This document shows, piece after piece, positions 1-9,085 of a stretch of DNA of 57,939 bases. The position numbers and the translations under genes are program-made. Each line of letters opens with the position of its first letter. Position 1 is the first letter of the stretch. Location of the stretch: the NCBI GenBank assembly GCA_937982115.1, contig CALJNE010000049.1, forward strand, positions 1-57,939, in the 5' to 3' direction. The notes beneath the pieces are model-generated. The model was not told where the DNA came from and made no database searches. It saw only the letters and a program-made list of their open reading frames with translations. Source of the stretch: an uncultured Bacteroidales bacterium (GTDB taxonomy: Bacteria > Bacteroidota > Bacteroidia > Bacteroidales > ML635J-15).

Positions 1-1
1 C

Positions 2-544
2 TACGGCATCATTGCCCAAGCTAATTTTCCGATTTTTTCGCAAAAAGGCTTTGACTTTGATTTTCGTGTGGGTGCAGGAGCTTTGGTCGCTTTTTTCGAT
101 AAGTTTAAATCCATTGCAGGATTAAGTTGGAATTTTTCAAGAACAGCCGACCTGAACGGGCGTTATTTTCATTCAGGGTTTAAAATTGACCTTCTGCCTG
201 GTTATTATGGTAACAAATGGGTTTTTGCTCCTCACGTATCGCTTAACTATCAACCTTGGGTTAATATTGAACACAGTGAATATGCCATAAACACCTTTCA
301 GGGTTTGTATCCCAATGGAAATGGGCAATTCATAGCACCCAAAGATGGTTGGTTTTATCAAAATAACATCACGGTACAAACAGGTATCAGTGTGGCGTAT
401 TACCAACCTAATTGGCATTTAAACCTTACGGCAGGATTTCAGTATCAACCAAACAGACTTGCGTTAATTGCATTACCAGACATCGGAATTATGCCATTTT
501 ACGGTGGACTGAACTTTGGATATACAATTCTAAGTGATCATTAA
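2..544 (+). CDS. C-terminal part of an outer-membrane beta-barrel protein (5' end outside window)
   Basis: The reading frame is open from base 2 to the stop at 542-544, so the gene begins before the window; the GTG at 68 is only an internal codon. The visible 180 residues alternate polar and aromatic/hydrophobic residues in short strands ending in Tyr/Trp/Phe, with Gly/Asn-rich turns between them. This is the usual appearance of an outer-membrane beta-barrel. There is no recognisable catalytic motif. The final strand reads FYGGLNFGYTIL before a short polar tail. The family cannot be named from this fragment. It runs on the + strand and is followed by a gene-poor stretch before convergent polA. 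The barrel call is an inference from composition and strand pattern. Confidence 0.6.
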   Translation, partial: YGIIAQANFPIFSQKGFDFDFRVGAGALVAFFDKFKSIAGLSWNFSRTADLNGRYFHSGFKIDLLPGYYGNKWVFAPHVSLNYQPWVNIEHSEYAINTFQGLYPNGNGQFIAPKDGWFYQNNITVQTGISVAYYQPNWHLNLTAGFQYQPNRLALIALPDIGIMPFYGGLNFGYTILSDH

Positions 545-1006
545 AAAAGAAAAAACTGCATAAAAACAGCGGTTTCGCGTAATGGTGGGTGACAAGATTA
601 ATTGAACATTATACCACTCATCAACTTTTGTGATGTATTGACAATTTTGTGTTCCGGAATCCAACACCGCACCAAGCTGCAAACCGTCAACTGACTTTGT
701 TTCTTTTTTGAAAAATTCAGACTTATGAAAGATGTAATCGTTTGATATACAGTTGTAGATGTTTTTGTATTTTTTTTAAACTTATTTGTTGTGTATAAAA
801 ATATGTTTTCATTTAACTTATTCAAAAAAATATTTTTACTTTGTAGTATGTTTATATGAGTAAAAAAACGTCAAATTCGTCTGAAAAAGCTGTGCAAATA
901 GTTGATAATATGCGTATTGCAAATAAGGTTAAACAACATATTGTTTGTTTGTCATGTGGGACCGCCTTGAATGATGAGAAATTTAAGGCTCTTGGTTAAA
1001 AATAAA
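545..1006. other. gene-poor stretch between the barrel gene and polA
   Basis: About 460 bases without a convincing conserved gene. It holds a 47-codon + strand ORF (856-999, listed separately) and, on the minus strand around 541-780, an open frame without a start codon whose translation looks protein-like (it includes GLQLGAVLDSGTQNCQYITK). That may be a decayed gene. A 75-codon minus-strand ORF with a start (598-825) lies in a different frame there and reads as low-complexity, so it is not called. No terminator with a clear U-run is visible after the barrel gene. Confidence 0.5.
856..999 (+). CDS. possible small protein, 47 residues, unknown
   Basis: ATG at 856 opens a 47-codon frame ending at TAA 997-999, seven bases before the convergent polA stop. 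The protein is basic at the N-terminus (MSKKTSNSSEK) and contains a single CLSCG motif, which is half of a possible zinc-binding site. About 12 bases upstream there is TTACTTTG, one mismatch from the Bacteroidota -7 consensus TAnnTTTG, so expression is plausible. I recognise no family, and an ORF of this size could arise by chance in A+T-rich DNA. Confidence 0.3.
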   Translation: MSKKTSNSSEKAVQIVDNMRIANKVKQHIVCLSCGTALNDEKFKALG

Positions 1007-3820
1007 TCAATGTGCATCGAGCCAATTTTCACCAATGCCATAATCAACTACTAAAGGTACTTTTAAAGAAATTACATTTTCCATTTCTGTAACAACTATT
1101 TCCTTTACTTTTTCTAATTCGGGTTTATAAACATCGAAGTTTAATTCATCATGTACCTGTAAAATCATTTTTGAATTTAAGTTTTCTTCCCGAAAGCGAT
1201 TAGCTATTTTTACCATGGCAAGTTTTATAATATCAGCAGCAGATCCTTGAATAGGGGCATTAATGGCATTTCGTTCCGCAAAACCTCTTACAACGGAATT
1301 TCGACTGTTAATGTCGGGTAAGTATCTTCTTCTTCCGAAAATTGTCTCAACGTATTCTTTATCTCTAGCCTTACGAATACATTCATCCATATATGATTTT
1401 ACTCCTGGAAAAGATTCAAAATAGCTGTCTATCAGTTGTTTTGCTTCAGTTGCAGGGATGTTTAAACGCTGGCTTAATCCAAATGCGGAAATCCCGTAGA
1501 TTATTCCAAAGTTTGCAGTTTTGGCTTTTGCCCTCATTTCTTTAGTTACTTTGTCTTCATCAACCTTGAATATTTTTGCAGCCGTAGCCGTGTGAATGTC
1601 GAGACTATACTTATTGAAAGCTTCGAGCATATTTTTGTCGTTGCTTAGATGAGCCATCAATCTTAACTCAATCTGAGAGTAATCCGCTGAAAAGAAAACA
1701 TGTTCGGAATCTGATGCAACAAAACACTTCCTGATTTCTCGTCCTCGCTCTTCACGAATTGGGATATTTTGCAAATTAGGATTATTCGAACTTAATCTTC
1801 CGGTTGATGTAATTGTTTGGTTAAAACTTGTGTGGATTCTGCCGGTTTGCGGATTTACAAGCTGAGGCAACACCTCTACATAAGTGTTTAATAATTTGTT
1901 TACCGATCTGTATTCGAGAATGTCATTTATAATTGGATGTTTATCGGTAAGTTTTACAAGTTCTTCTTCTCCTGTGCTGTATTGTTGTGTTTTTGTTTTT
2001 TTTGGATTGTTTATTATTTTTAATCGTTCAAATAAAACCATTCCAAGCTGTTTAGGTGATGAAATGTTAAATTCTATTCCTGCATACGAATATATTTTTT
2101 GTTCTATTTTTTGCATTTCTTCTCTGAGATGAATGGCATAATTTCTTAAATAATCAGTATCAACTTTTACTCCTGCAGCTTCCATGTTTATTAGCACATA
2201 CACAAGAGGCATTTCAATTTGATTAAACAGGAAGTATAAGTTATTTTCTTCAATTTGTTTTGCGAAAATTTGCTTGAGACGTAATGTTATATCTGCATCT
2301 TCGCATGCATAATCAGATACAATTTTTACGTCAACATCTTTCATATTTCTTTGCCCCTTACCTTTTTTACCGATAAGGCTCTCAATCGAAACCATTTTAT
2401 AGCCCAGATAAGTTTGAGCAAGTGTATCGAGATTATGTTTTTGCTCGGGTTGCAAAAGGTAATGAGCAATCATGGTATCAAAAAGGCGTGTCTGAAGTCT
2501 AATGCCGTATTTTAGCAAAACTGTAAGATCGTATTTTAAATTCTGACCAACAATTAAAATATCTTTGTTTTGAAAAATAGGATTGAATTTTTCTAAAGTC
2601 TTAATTTTTAGGTCAAAACTTTCCGGCATTAATACATAAAATGCTTCTTTTTCTTTTACCGAAATAGCCATTCCCAAAAGTTCCGCTTCCCATGGATTTA
2701 GAGAACTGGTTTCTGTATCTATGCAAATTTCGTTGTAGTTTTTCAGTTTCTCTATAAGTGTGTCAATTTCAAACTCTGTTTCTACAAGTTCGTAATTCAC
2801 ACCAGATTTATCAAAAGTGTAAAATTCTGTTACCGGATTATCCTTCGGTAAGGGCAGATTATTGTTTCCAAACAAATCAAGCTGGACATGCGTTTGGCTT
2901 TGTGGCTGATGCTTAGTTTCGGAATTTTCGTTTAAGTTGATTTCTAATTCCGGCTTTAGTATTCTTTCTTTTAGGGTTCGAAATTCAAGTTCGTCAAAAA
3001 TTTCAGCTATTTTTTTTGTGTCCGGCTTTTCAATCTCTAAAGCCTTGAGGTCAACATCAACTGGAACATCTGTTTTAATCGTAACAAGTTCGCGGGCTAA
3101 TATTAATTTTTCCTTGTTATTCAAAATATTTTCTTTTTGCTTTCCCGAAAGTTTTTCGATGTTGAGAAAGATATCATCAATACTTCCAAATTCTGAAATT
3201 AGTTTTGATGCAGTCTTTTCTCCTATTCCCGGAACTCCCGGAACATTATCCGAAGCATCTCCCCATAATGCTAATATATCTCTAACTTTTGATGGTGAGT
3301 TTACTCCATAATAAATTTGAATATTTTCGGAATTGATAACTTCAGCGGAGTTACCGGAACGTCCTGGTTTATATATCAGAATATTTTTATCTACTAACTG
3401 ACCATAGTCTTTGTCTGGAGTCATCATGTAAACAATATTTCCGTCCTCAGCAAATTTTTTTGCTAAAGTTCCAATAACATCGTCGGCTTCATATCCTTCA
3501 ACCTCAATAACGGGAATTTTATATGCTGCCAGAATTTTTTTTATATATGGAACAGCAGCTTTAATGTCTTCCGGAGTGGCTTCTCTATTTGCCTTGTATT
3601 CCGGATATAATTCATGTCTGAAATTTGGACCTGGTGGATCAAAAACAACTGCAATGTGAGTTGGACTTTCTTTCCTTAAAACTTCTTCGAGAGTATTCAC
3701 AAATCCAAATATTGCCGAAGTATTAAAACCTTTGGAATTTATCCTTGGATTACGAATAAATGCATAATATGATCTAAATATGAGAGCGTAAGCGTCGAGT
3801 AAAAATATTTTATTTGCCAT
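1007..3820 (-). CDS. polA: DNA polymerase I
   Basis: A 937-residue family A DNA polymerase for Okazaki-fragment processing and repair synthesis. The N-terminal 290 residues form the 5'-3' exonuclease/flap nuclease (LLDAYALIFRSYYA start, DKDYGQLV, and a helix-hairpin-helix VPGVPGIGEKTASKLI). The middle is a 3'-5' proofreading domain that keeps the acidic residues (CIDTETSSL, then YACEDADITLRL), so proofreading is probably active. The C-terminal polymerase domain shows motif A (DYSQIELRLMAHLS), motif B/O-helix (TANFGIIYGISAFGLS) and motif C (QVHDELNFDV). Length is normal for Bacteroidota PolA. The ATG at 3820 lies 14 bases after a TAnnTTTG promoter box. It is transcribed alone, and its stop faces the small ORF at 856-999. 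Confidence 0.97.
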   Translation of the reverse strand: MANKIFLLDAYALIFRSYYAFIRNPRINSKGFNTSAIFGFVNTLEEVLRKESPTHIAVVFDPPGPNFRHELYPEYKANREATPEDIKAAVPYIKKILAAYKIPVIEVEGYEADDVIGTLAKKFAEDGNIVYMMTPDKDYGQLVDKNILIYKPGRSGNSAEVINSENIQIYYGVNSPSKVRDILALWGDASDNVPGVPGIGEKTASKLISEFGSIDDIFLNIEKLSGKQKENILNNKEKLILARELVTIKTDVPVDVDLKALEIEKPDTKKIAEIFDELEFRTLKERILKPELEINLNENSETKHQPQSQTHVQLDLFGNNNLPLPKDNPVTEFYTFDKSGVNYELVETEFEIDTLIEKLKNYNEICIDTETSSLNPWEAELLGMAISVKEKEAFYVLMPESFDLKIKTLEKFNPIFQNKDILIVGQNLKYDLTVLLKYGIRLQTRLFDTMIAHYLLQPEQKHNLDTLAQTYLGYKMVSIESLIGKKGKGQRNMKDVDVKIVSDYACEDADITLRLKQIFAKQIEENNLYFLFNQIEMPLVYVLINMEAAGVKVDTDYLRNYAIHLREEMQKIEQKIYSYAGIEFNISSPKQLGMVLFERLKIINNPKKTKTQQYSTGEEELVKLTDKHPIINDILEYRSVNKLLNTYVEVLPQLVNPQTGRIHTSFNQTITSTGRLSSNNPNLQNIPIREERGREIRKCFVASDSEHVFFSADYSQIELRLMAHLSNDKNMLEAFNKYSLDIHTATAAKIFKVDEDKVTKEMRAKAKTANFGIIYGISAFGLSQRLNIPATEAKQLIDSYFESFPGVKSYMDECIRKARDKEYVETIFGRRRYLPDINSRNSVVRGFAERNAINAPIQGSAADIIKLAMVKIANRFREENLNSKMILQVHDELNFDVYKPELEKVKEIVVTEMENVISLKVPLVVDYGIGENWLDAH

Positions 3821-3834
3821 AATTTTTATTTTTC

Positions 3835-3842
3835 CAAAGATA
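3835..3842 (-). promoter_or_regulatory. -7 promoter element of polA
   Basis: On the minus strand the bases read TATCTTTG, an exact match to the Bacteroidota housekeeping consensus TAnnTTTG. It lies 14 bases upstream of the polA ATG, implying a leader of roughly ten bases. Confidence 0.7.
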
Positions 3843-3915
3843 TAAACTATAGTGCAATTTAAAACTTAAACTTGTAAATATGAAATTAAAATTTGATGCC
3901 GGTCAGGAATTTCTT

Positions 3916-5634
3916 TTACTCTTTGATAAATCTAATCGAGTAGGTGAAATTTGCTGATTTCAATTGCAATAAATATAAACCTTTTTGTAATCCTTCAATT
4001 TCAATATAACTCAAATTATCCGAAATAGTTCCTTCTAATAAAATTTTTCCAGTTAAATCAATTATCTGGTAGTTTAGGGCAGGTTCTAAAATTTCAATTT
4101 TAAGATAATCATTTGCCGGATTTGGATAAATTTTTAATGTCGAGTTTTGATAGTAATTGGTTATTGATGTGATATTATTGGAATTTATTGAAAACCAATT
4201 TACTGCATGATTTTCATTCTCGTTTAAAATTATAAATAACTCGTCGGAAACCAATCCTGGTTTTTCTACGCTTATATAATAAGAACCGAAAGCAAGATTT
4301 TTAAATTCAAAATATCCGCTTCCGTCGGTTAATCTAAAATTCATAACATTTTTATTTGAATTTTTTAGAAGCACAACAGTGTTAGCTGCCATGTCTTCTT
4401 CAAAATCTGTTTGTCGAAACCAGTTTCTTAAAAATATATTTTCTTCAAAGCTTGCAGTATCAGTATATCTTACAAAGCCGGATATTTTTCCGTTGTTTAT
4501 TCCAACTTCATAATAGGGATATAAAAAACTCTGAAAAATAGTATCTGAATAAAGATTTATTAAAGAAGCATCCTGCCAGAAAACGTTATTGCTTTGATAA
4601 ACAGGAGAATATTTTGGAAAATAGATAGTATCTATATCAAAATACGGGATTAAATGTGCTAGATATTGATTGTTTCTGTCAAGATTTTCAAATTTGTAAG
4701 AACCATCTATAATTTCGCTTTGGGCAATAGCTTTAAAATATTCTCCGGATCTTTGGTATAATACAGCCATACCTGATGGAAGCAAAGTAGCCCCGGCTTT
4801 TACAATTCCGTATAAATTAGAAATATTTGGCACAACCTGATTAACTGATATATTTTTACATATTGTTGAAGAGCAATTATAATGAGTTTGAATTGTTAAG
4901 CAAACTTCATAATTTCCGGGCTCACGATAAATATGCAAAGGATTACGGGCAAACGAATAATTCCCGTCTCCGAAATCCCAATAAAAATAATCTTCTTCGC
5001 CATGAGAATTATTTACAAATCTATATAATCCGAAAATTTGCTGAAAACTTAAAGAGTCAATACTAAAATCTGCATTGCAGTTGTTGTTGTATCCTATTGT
5101 TACACAATCTGTACCATAGCAGTTATCTCCATTTGTAAGAGTAACACAATAAGTCCCTGGCGATAGGTTTTGAATCTCAGCACCTGTTTGTCCATTGCTC
5201 CAATATGCAAAATAGCAACAAGGTATATTGGAATATCCGTAAACATAAGCCCTGCCATTGTTATAATTAGGGGCTGTAGCATTTTGTGTTGCAAAGTAAA
5301 TATCTAAATAACAATTCGGTGATGAAGCCGGAATACCAACTAAAATTTCTTTTTCTATGTAATCAAAGCAACCTTCTTCTGTGAATATGCTAAGCCTAAC
5401 AACATATCGTCCGGGATTAGAATATAAATTAGATGGATGTTCCTGATAGCTTGTATTTCCATCTCCAAAATCCCAGTGTTGATAAATCTGTCCTTCGTCC
5501 GATATCTGAGATTGATTATAAAATTGTATATGTAAAGGAGAAGTTTCCTGGTAAATAAAATTAGCCTCACATCCTGCAATTGCAGGATTAAAGCTAATAA
5601 TTACAATTGCCAATATCAAAAGAAAATGCCTCAA
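3916..5634 (-). CDS. secreted PKD-repeat protein with T9SS type A sorting domain
   Basis: A 572-residue exported protein. A Sec signal peptide occupies about residues 1-20 (hydrophobic core then NPAIAG). Two PKD domains follow, each with the hallmark WDFGDGN (about residues 49-95 and 215-265). Between them is a Cys-rich SprB-like repeat stretch (YWSNGQTGAEIQNLSPGTYCV). A SdrD/carboxypeptidase-regulatory-like segment lies near 425-465. The last 75 residues are a type A T9SS C-terminal domain (IYPNPANDYLKIEI, ending in FTYSIRFIKE), so the mature protein should be secreted and anchored at the cell surface. It sits 8 bases downstream of the barrel-ended anti-sigma gene and is the third gene of that ECF operon. 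It may therefore be part of what the sigma system senses or controls; that link is inference from position. Confidence 0.85.
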   Translation of the reverse strand: MRHFLLILAIVIISFNPAIAGCEANFIYQETSPLHIQFYNQSQISDEGQIYQHWDFGDGNTSYQEHPSNLYSNPGRYVVRLSIFTEEGCFDYIEKEILVGIPASSPNCYLDIYFATQNATAPNYNNGRAYVYGYSNIPCCYFAYWSNGQTGAEIQNLSPGTYCVTLTNGDNCYGTDCVTIGYNNNCNADFSIDSLSFQQIFGLYRFVNNSHGEEDYFYWDFGDGNYSFARNPLHIYREPGNYEVCLTIQTHYNCSSTICKNISVNQVVPNISNLYGIVKAGATLLPSGMAVLYQRSGEYFKAIAQSEIIDGSYKFENLDRNNQYLAHLIPYFDIDTIYFPKYSPVYQSNNVFWQDASLINLYSDTIFQSFLYPYYEVGINNGKISGFVRYTDTASFEENIFLRNWFRQTDFEEDMAANTVVLLKNSNKNVMNFRLTDGSGYFEFKNLAFGSYYISVEKPGLVSDELFIILNENENHAVNWFSINSNNITSITNYYQNSTLKIYPNPANDYLKIEILEPALNYQIIDLTGKILLEGTISDNLSYIEIEGLQKGLYLLQLKSANFTYSIRFIKE

Positions 5635-5642
5635 AATACGAA

Positions 5643-7238
5643 CTAAAATTTATATGATATTCCTGTTCTCAATCCATATCTCATTGAACGCAAATCAAGG
5701 GCATAATTTCCATTAAAACTATTAATAACATTGCCTCTAAAATATGGCTCTACATAAATACCAAATCGTTTGGTTATCGAGTAATTTAAGTTCAAGGAGA
5801 TGTAATAATCTAAATTAAATTTTCTAAATGGAATTTCAGCTATCGGCGAAATTTCGTTAGAATACACATTATAAAAATTACCTTTTTTATCAATTAACAT
5901 TCCTCCAATAATTCCGGCTTTGGGAATAAATTCCAGCTTACCTGTTTTAAATGAATAACCAAAAACAACAGGTATTTCGATATACGACAGTCTGCTTTCG
6001 GCTGAAAAACTCAAATTCTTTAAAACAGTATCATTTCTTGCTATCGAAATGGAATCTTTAAAAACAAAATTTATTGAATCAACATGTGGAATGTAAACAA
6101 TATTGCCGTTCAAATATTCATCGAGATCCAAAAACCAAACAGTATCGTAAATCCACACTGAATTATCGAAATATTGAAAATCGGTGATAGTATTTATCTC
6201 TGTTTCTACTTTATCAAAATTTATTTTTTGACGATTATAAAAATAAGAAATACCACTGTTTATATATAATCGTTTATAAAAATAATCAAGTCCAAGACCA
6301 AAACCAAATGAGTTGTTGTCTTTTAAATTTTGTGAAAATGTGTTAAATTCATTTTGAATTTCAGGATTATTTAATTCAAATCTATATTTGTTGCTAAAGT
6401 AATAATCATAGTATAGACTTAACCTGAAAAATGATTTATCCTCTACAATCGGAACTCCTCCAAAATCATAACCAATAGTATCTCTTTTTATTTCATTATT
6501 AGCAATAAAGTTGTTCAATAAACTATCGGTTGGGATTTTTAATTCCGGATATCTCAGATATAAGGGTTTATTTAAGTTGAGGAAGTGAGGAATTTTAGAG
6601 TAAGCTTGTATATCTCTGGTTTGTAAATCATTTTTGTTTTCAGTTATAAATGAATTGTAATTAATTTCATTTTCAACTATTTTAGAAACCTCATTTTTTG
6701 TATTTTCCGTAAAAACGATATTGGTTGTCGTTAATGGAGTTGTTTTTGAGTTATCTGTTATTAAGATATTATCATCTAAAAATTCAGTATTGTTGACTTC
6801 TTGATTAATAGGTGTAATTGTATTTTGTTCGTCTTCCGATAAGTTATTTAATTCAGGGATGTCATTGTTTTGAGTTTGAGAGTTGTCATTAACGACAATT
6901 TCTCTTCCACCGTCGAAGTTAAAAAATTTGAATTCGGTATTGTTAAAAAATATTACTGAGCCAACTATTGAAGTGATAATGAGTCCGGCGTAATAGATAT
7001 TAAAACTGAAAGGAGAAAAATGTAAGAATTTGTTGAACCAAAGAGCAGTGGCAATTCTTCTCCAAACAGCATCAGACACATTCATTTTAAAGCCTCTGAA
7101 CTTTTCCTGATAAAGATGCTCGAGTCTCATGCCGGAAATTTGATTTTCAATTCCCGACCACACCTTTTCAGAAGGCTCCAGGCTGAAATCTTTGAATTCA
7201 TCCCTGAAAATATCTTCTATGTTTCCTTTCTTACTCAT
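5643..7238 (-). CDS. envelope-spanning anti-sigma-like protein with C-terminal outer-membrane barrel (Dma-like)
   Basis: A 531-residue protein in three parts. Residues 1-70 are cytoplasmic-looking and contain the same 24-residue motif twice (from about 7 and 39; spacing [ILF]-x7-F-x2-F-x4-S-[ED]-x-V-W-x2-I), interpreted as a sigma-binding segment. Residues 80-98 form one membrane helix (IYYAGLIITSIVGSVIFF) with no cleavable signal. After about 150 residues of Asn/Thr/Glu-rich, probably disordered linker comes a beta-barrel from about residue 255 to the end, with the terminal aromatic GISYKF typical of BAM substrates. This matches the dual membrane-spanning anti-sigma (Dma) architecture reported in Bacteroides. 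I chose the ATG at 7238, which overlaps the sigma stop by 8 bases; a TTG at 7247 would add three residues. Anti-sigma activity is inferred from architecture and operon position. Confidence 0.8.
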   Translation of the reverse strand: MSKKGNIEDIFRDEFKDFSLEPSEKVWSGIENQISGMRLEHLYQEKFRGFKMNVSDAVWRRIATALWFNKFLHFSPFSFNIYYAGLIITSIVGSVIFFNNTEFKFFNFDGGREIVVNDNSQTQNNDIPELNNLSEDEQNTITPINQEVNNTEFLDDNILITDNSKTTPLTTTNIVFTENTKNEVSKIVENEINYNSFITENKNDLQTRDIQAYSKIPHFLNLNKPLYLRYPELKIPTDSLLNNFIANNEIKRDTIGYDFGGVPIVEDKSFFRLSLYYDYYFSNKYRFELNNPEIQNEFNTFSQNLKDNNSFGFGLGLDYFYKRLYINSGISYFYNRQKINFDKVETEINTITDFQYFDNSVWIYDTVWFLDLDEYLNGNIVYIPHVDSINFVFKDSISIARNDTVLKNLSFSAESRLSYIEIPVVFGYSFKTGKLEFIPKAGIIGGMLIDKKGNFYNVYSNEISPIAEIPFRKFNLDYYISLNLNYSITKRFGIYVEPYFRGNVINSFNGNYALDLRSMRYGLRTGISYKF

Positions 7239-7788
7239 TTCGAGCAATTTTTTTCAATTCAGTTAATTTTTCTTGCAACAAAGCTCTGGCTCTGCTATAT
7301 TGCGATTTAGAAGTTCCAACGCTGATATTAAGCATTTCTGCAATTTCGCGATGTTTAAATCCTTCGATCGCAAATAGGTTAAAAATAATTTTAAATCCCG
7401 GCGGAAGCATATTTATGCTTCTCAGTAGTTCCTCTCTGGTAAACTCTTCATTGTCAATTTCGTAGTCCCCGTCAATAATTTGAGTTTCTTGAATACTGTC
7501 AAAATCTTTATGAAAATCATGTTTCAATGAATTTCTGTAATGACTTATGGCAGTATTCACCAGAATTTTTTTCATCCAACCTTCAAAAGAACCTGTTTCA
7601 TTATATTGATCAATTCTCGTAAGAATTTTCACAAATGCTTCCTGCAGGATATCTTCTGCATCTTCACGAGACTTACTGTATCTGTAAGCAATTCCCATGA
7701 AGAGTGAGGCATACCTTTCGTAAAGGCATCTTTGTGCCCTTTTATCCATTTTTCGGCAGCCCGCAATTATTTCGTTTAAATCCTGCAT
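7231..7788 (-). CDS. ECF-type RNA polymerase sigma factor
   Basis: A 185-residue sigma-70 family protein with only regions sigma2 and sigma4. Sigma2 covers about residues 20-90 (CLYERYASLFMGIAYRYS, EDAEDILQEAFVKI, GSFEGWMKKILVNTAI). Sigma4 covers about 125-180 (MLPPGFKIIFNLFAIEGFKH, REIAEMLNISVGTSKSQYSR), with the helix-turn-helix in IAEMLNISVGTSKSQYSRAR. It heads the operon with the barrel-ended anti-sigma-like gene and the PKD protein. It is clearly paralogous to the sigma factor at 56778-57311, sharing GSFEGW, NTAI/NNAI and IAEMLNI in register. A CAAC-N18-GTCT element 17 bases upstream of its start suggests autoregulation. Confidence 0.93.
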   Translation of the reverse strand: MQDLNEIIAGCRKMDKRAQRCLYERYASLFMGIAYRYSKSREDAEDILQEAFVKILTRIDQYNETGSFEGWMKKILVNTAISHYRNSLKHDFHKDFDSIQETQIIDGDYEIDNEEFTREELLRSINMLPPGFKIIFNLFAIEGFKHREIAEMLNISVGTSKSQYSRARALLQEKLTELKKIARNE

Positions 7789-7805
7789 TCAGGCATCACT
7801 GTTTT

Positions 7806-7831
7806 AGACTTAATAATATAAAAAAAGGTTG
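7806..7831 (-). promoter_or_regulatory. candidate ECF-type autoregulated promoter
   Basis: On the minus strand the element is CAAC, one base, TTTTT, twelve bases, GTCT, with GTCT ending 17 bases before the sigma-factor ATG. The same layout with identical spacing precedes the second ECF sigma gene (57324-57349). No TAnnTTTG box is found here. A CAAC-plus-T-tract -35 and a GTCT -10 resemble promoters I recall for Bacteroidota ECF factors. That these two factors use it is inference. Confidence 0.6.
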
Positions 7832-7920
7832 CAATTGAATTTTACCAATAAAATTTTTTCAAATTGCCAAAATAATATATTTCATTCAAAGATTGGAATC
7901 TGTGAAAAATTTTTTTTAAA

Positions 7921-8457
7921 TCACTCTAAATACAATTGAATTAAGCCCTCGGGTGCGTTGATTATGATTTTTTTATTATCATAATCAATGGCTTTGATAA
8001 TATCTTCATTCCAGGGAATAATTATATTTTTACCTTTAAATTCTGTTTCAAACACTGTATTTCCCGGAATTTCATTAAAAAGAATAATCTTACCAATGAA
8101 TCCAAAATTTTCGTCAAAGACTTCAAAGCCTTCTAAATCGGCAAATTCATCTTCGTACTCTGCTTCATTCGTATCAGGTAGGTCATCTATTTTAACTAAA
8201 ACATCAATATTTGAATATTTTTGTGCTTGTTCTTCGGAGTCTATAAATTGTAGTTTTAAAACGAGGTTAGCAGCATGTTTAATTTCTTGGATAAAAAAAG
8301 GAACCGGTATTCCTTCGATTAGTAAGAATACCGGTTTGTTAATTTCAAAAATTTCTTCGGAAAAATTTTCGACAAGTTTTATGCTTAGGTGTCCTTTTAA
8401 ACCGTGAGGCTTAACCACGGAAGCAACCTGAATCAGCTCAACTACATCAAAAACCAT
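7921..8457 (-). CDS. rimM: 16S rRNA processing protein RimM
   Basis: A 178-residue ribosome maturation factor that assists late assembly of the 30S head with S19. The N-terminal beta-barrel domain starts with the family signature VASVVKPHGLKGHLSIKL. The C-terminal PRC-barrel region is recognisable from DLEGFEVFDENFGFIGKI to about residue 165, including the IIIPWNEDII stretch. The gene starts one base after the rpsP stop, the common rpsP-rimM order, and should be translated from the rpsP promoter. Confidence 0.95.
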   Translation of the reverse strand: MVFDVVELIQVASVVKPHGLKGHLSIKLVENFSEEIFEINKPVFLLIEGIPVPFFIQEIKHAANLVLKLQFIDSEEQAQKYSNIDVLVKIDDLPDTNEAEYEDEFADLEGFEVFDENFGFIGKIILFNEIPGNTVFETEFKGKNIIIPWNEDIIKAIDYDNKKIIINAPEGLIQLYLE

Positions 8458-8458
8458 T

Positions 8459-8986
8459 TTATTCCTCAGTGTTTTCTAAATTTTCGCTCGATTCGGGCTG
8501 AGTGTTTTCTTCTTGTTCAGCAGCTTGAGCAGCAAGTTTTTGTGTAATAGCTTGAGCTTTTGCTTCTCTTACTTTCTTTTCAGCTTCAAGTCTTTCTTTT
8601 TCTTCTTTACGTTTTTGATCTGCAAGGCTAACGACTTTAGTTTTAATCTTAGATTCTTTTTGTTCTAACCATGCATTGAAACGTCTTTCGGCTTCTTCCA
8701 TATCGAAAGCTCCTTTTTTAACGCCTTCGAGCAAATGCTTTTTCATCAAAACACCTTTGTAAGATAAAATTCTTCTTACTGTAGGAGAAGGTTGTGCTCC
8801 TTTTGTTAACCAATCCAAAGCTCTGTCGAAATTTAATTCGATAGTTGCAGGATTTGTCATTGGGTTGTAAGTTCCCAACTTTTCAATAAATTTACCATCA
8901 CGTGGCGCACGGCTATCAGCAGCAACAATGTGATAAAACGGTCTGTGCTTACGGCCATGTCTTGCAAGTCTTAATCTAACTGCCAT
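8459..8986 (-). CDS. rpsP: 30S ribosomal protein S16
   Basis: A 175-residue S16. The conserved core is residues 1-85 ([53 protein letters not shown]). The remaining 90 residues are a charged, probably coiled extension ending in a Glu-rich tail ([16 protein letters not shown] region). Such tails are usual in Bacteroidota S16 and absent from the ~82-residue E. coli protein. First gene of the rpsP-rimM pair, behind an exact TAnnTTTG box at 9039-9046. Confidence 0.97.
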   Translation of the reverse strand: MAVRLRLARHGRKHRPFYHIVAADSRAPRDGKFIEKLGTYNPMTNPATIELNFDRALDWLTKGAQPSPTVRRILSYKGVLMKKHLLEGVKKGAFDMEEAERRFNAWLEQKESKIKTKVVSLADQKRKEEKERLEAEKKVREAKAQAITQKLAAQAAEQEENTQPESSENLENTEE

Positions 8987-9038
8987 AATTTCAATTTTAA
9001 AGTTAATAACTACATTAGCGGTTTCTCGAACCGGGCTG

Positions 9039-9046
9039 CAAAATTA
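9039..9046 (-). promoter_or_regulatory. -7 promoter element of rpsP-rimM
   Basis: Reads TAATTTTG on the minus strand, an exact TAnnTTTG match, 52 bases upstream of the rpsP ATG. This leaves a leader of about 45 bases, longer than for most genes in the window. Confidence 0.6.
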
Positions 9047-9085
9047 ACATAATTTTTTGATAAAAGAATCTTTTACCGAAGATTT

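Noticed and set aside
598-825. 75-codon minus-strand ORF left of polA
   Set aside because: Low-complexity Lys/Thr/Ser translation with no homology-like motif, and another frame on the same strand looks more protein-like. No promoter box in front.
2937-3311. 124-codon + strand ORF inside polA
   Set aside because: Antisense to a certain polA domain, Ser-rich shadow translation.
7988-8407. 139-codon + strand ORF inside rimM
   Set aside because: Antisense shadow of rimM with Ser/Ile-rich composition.
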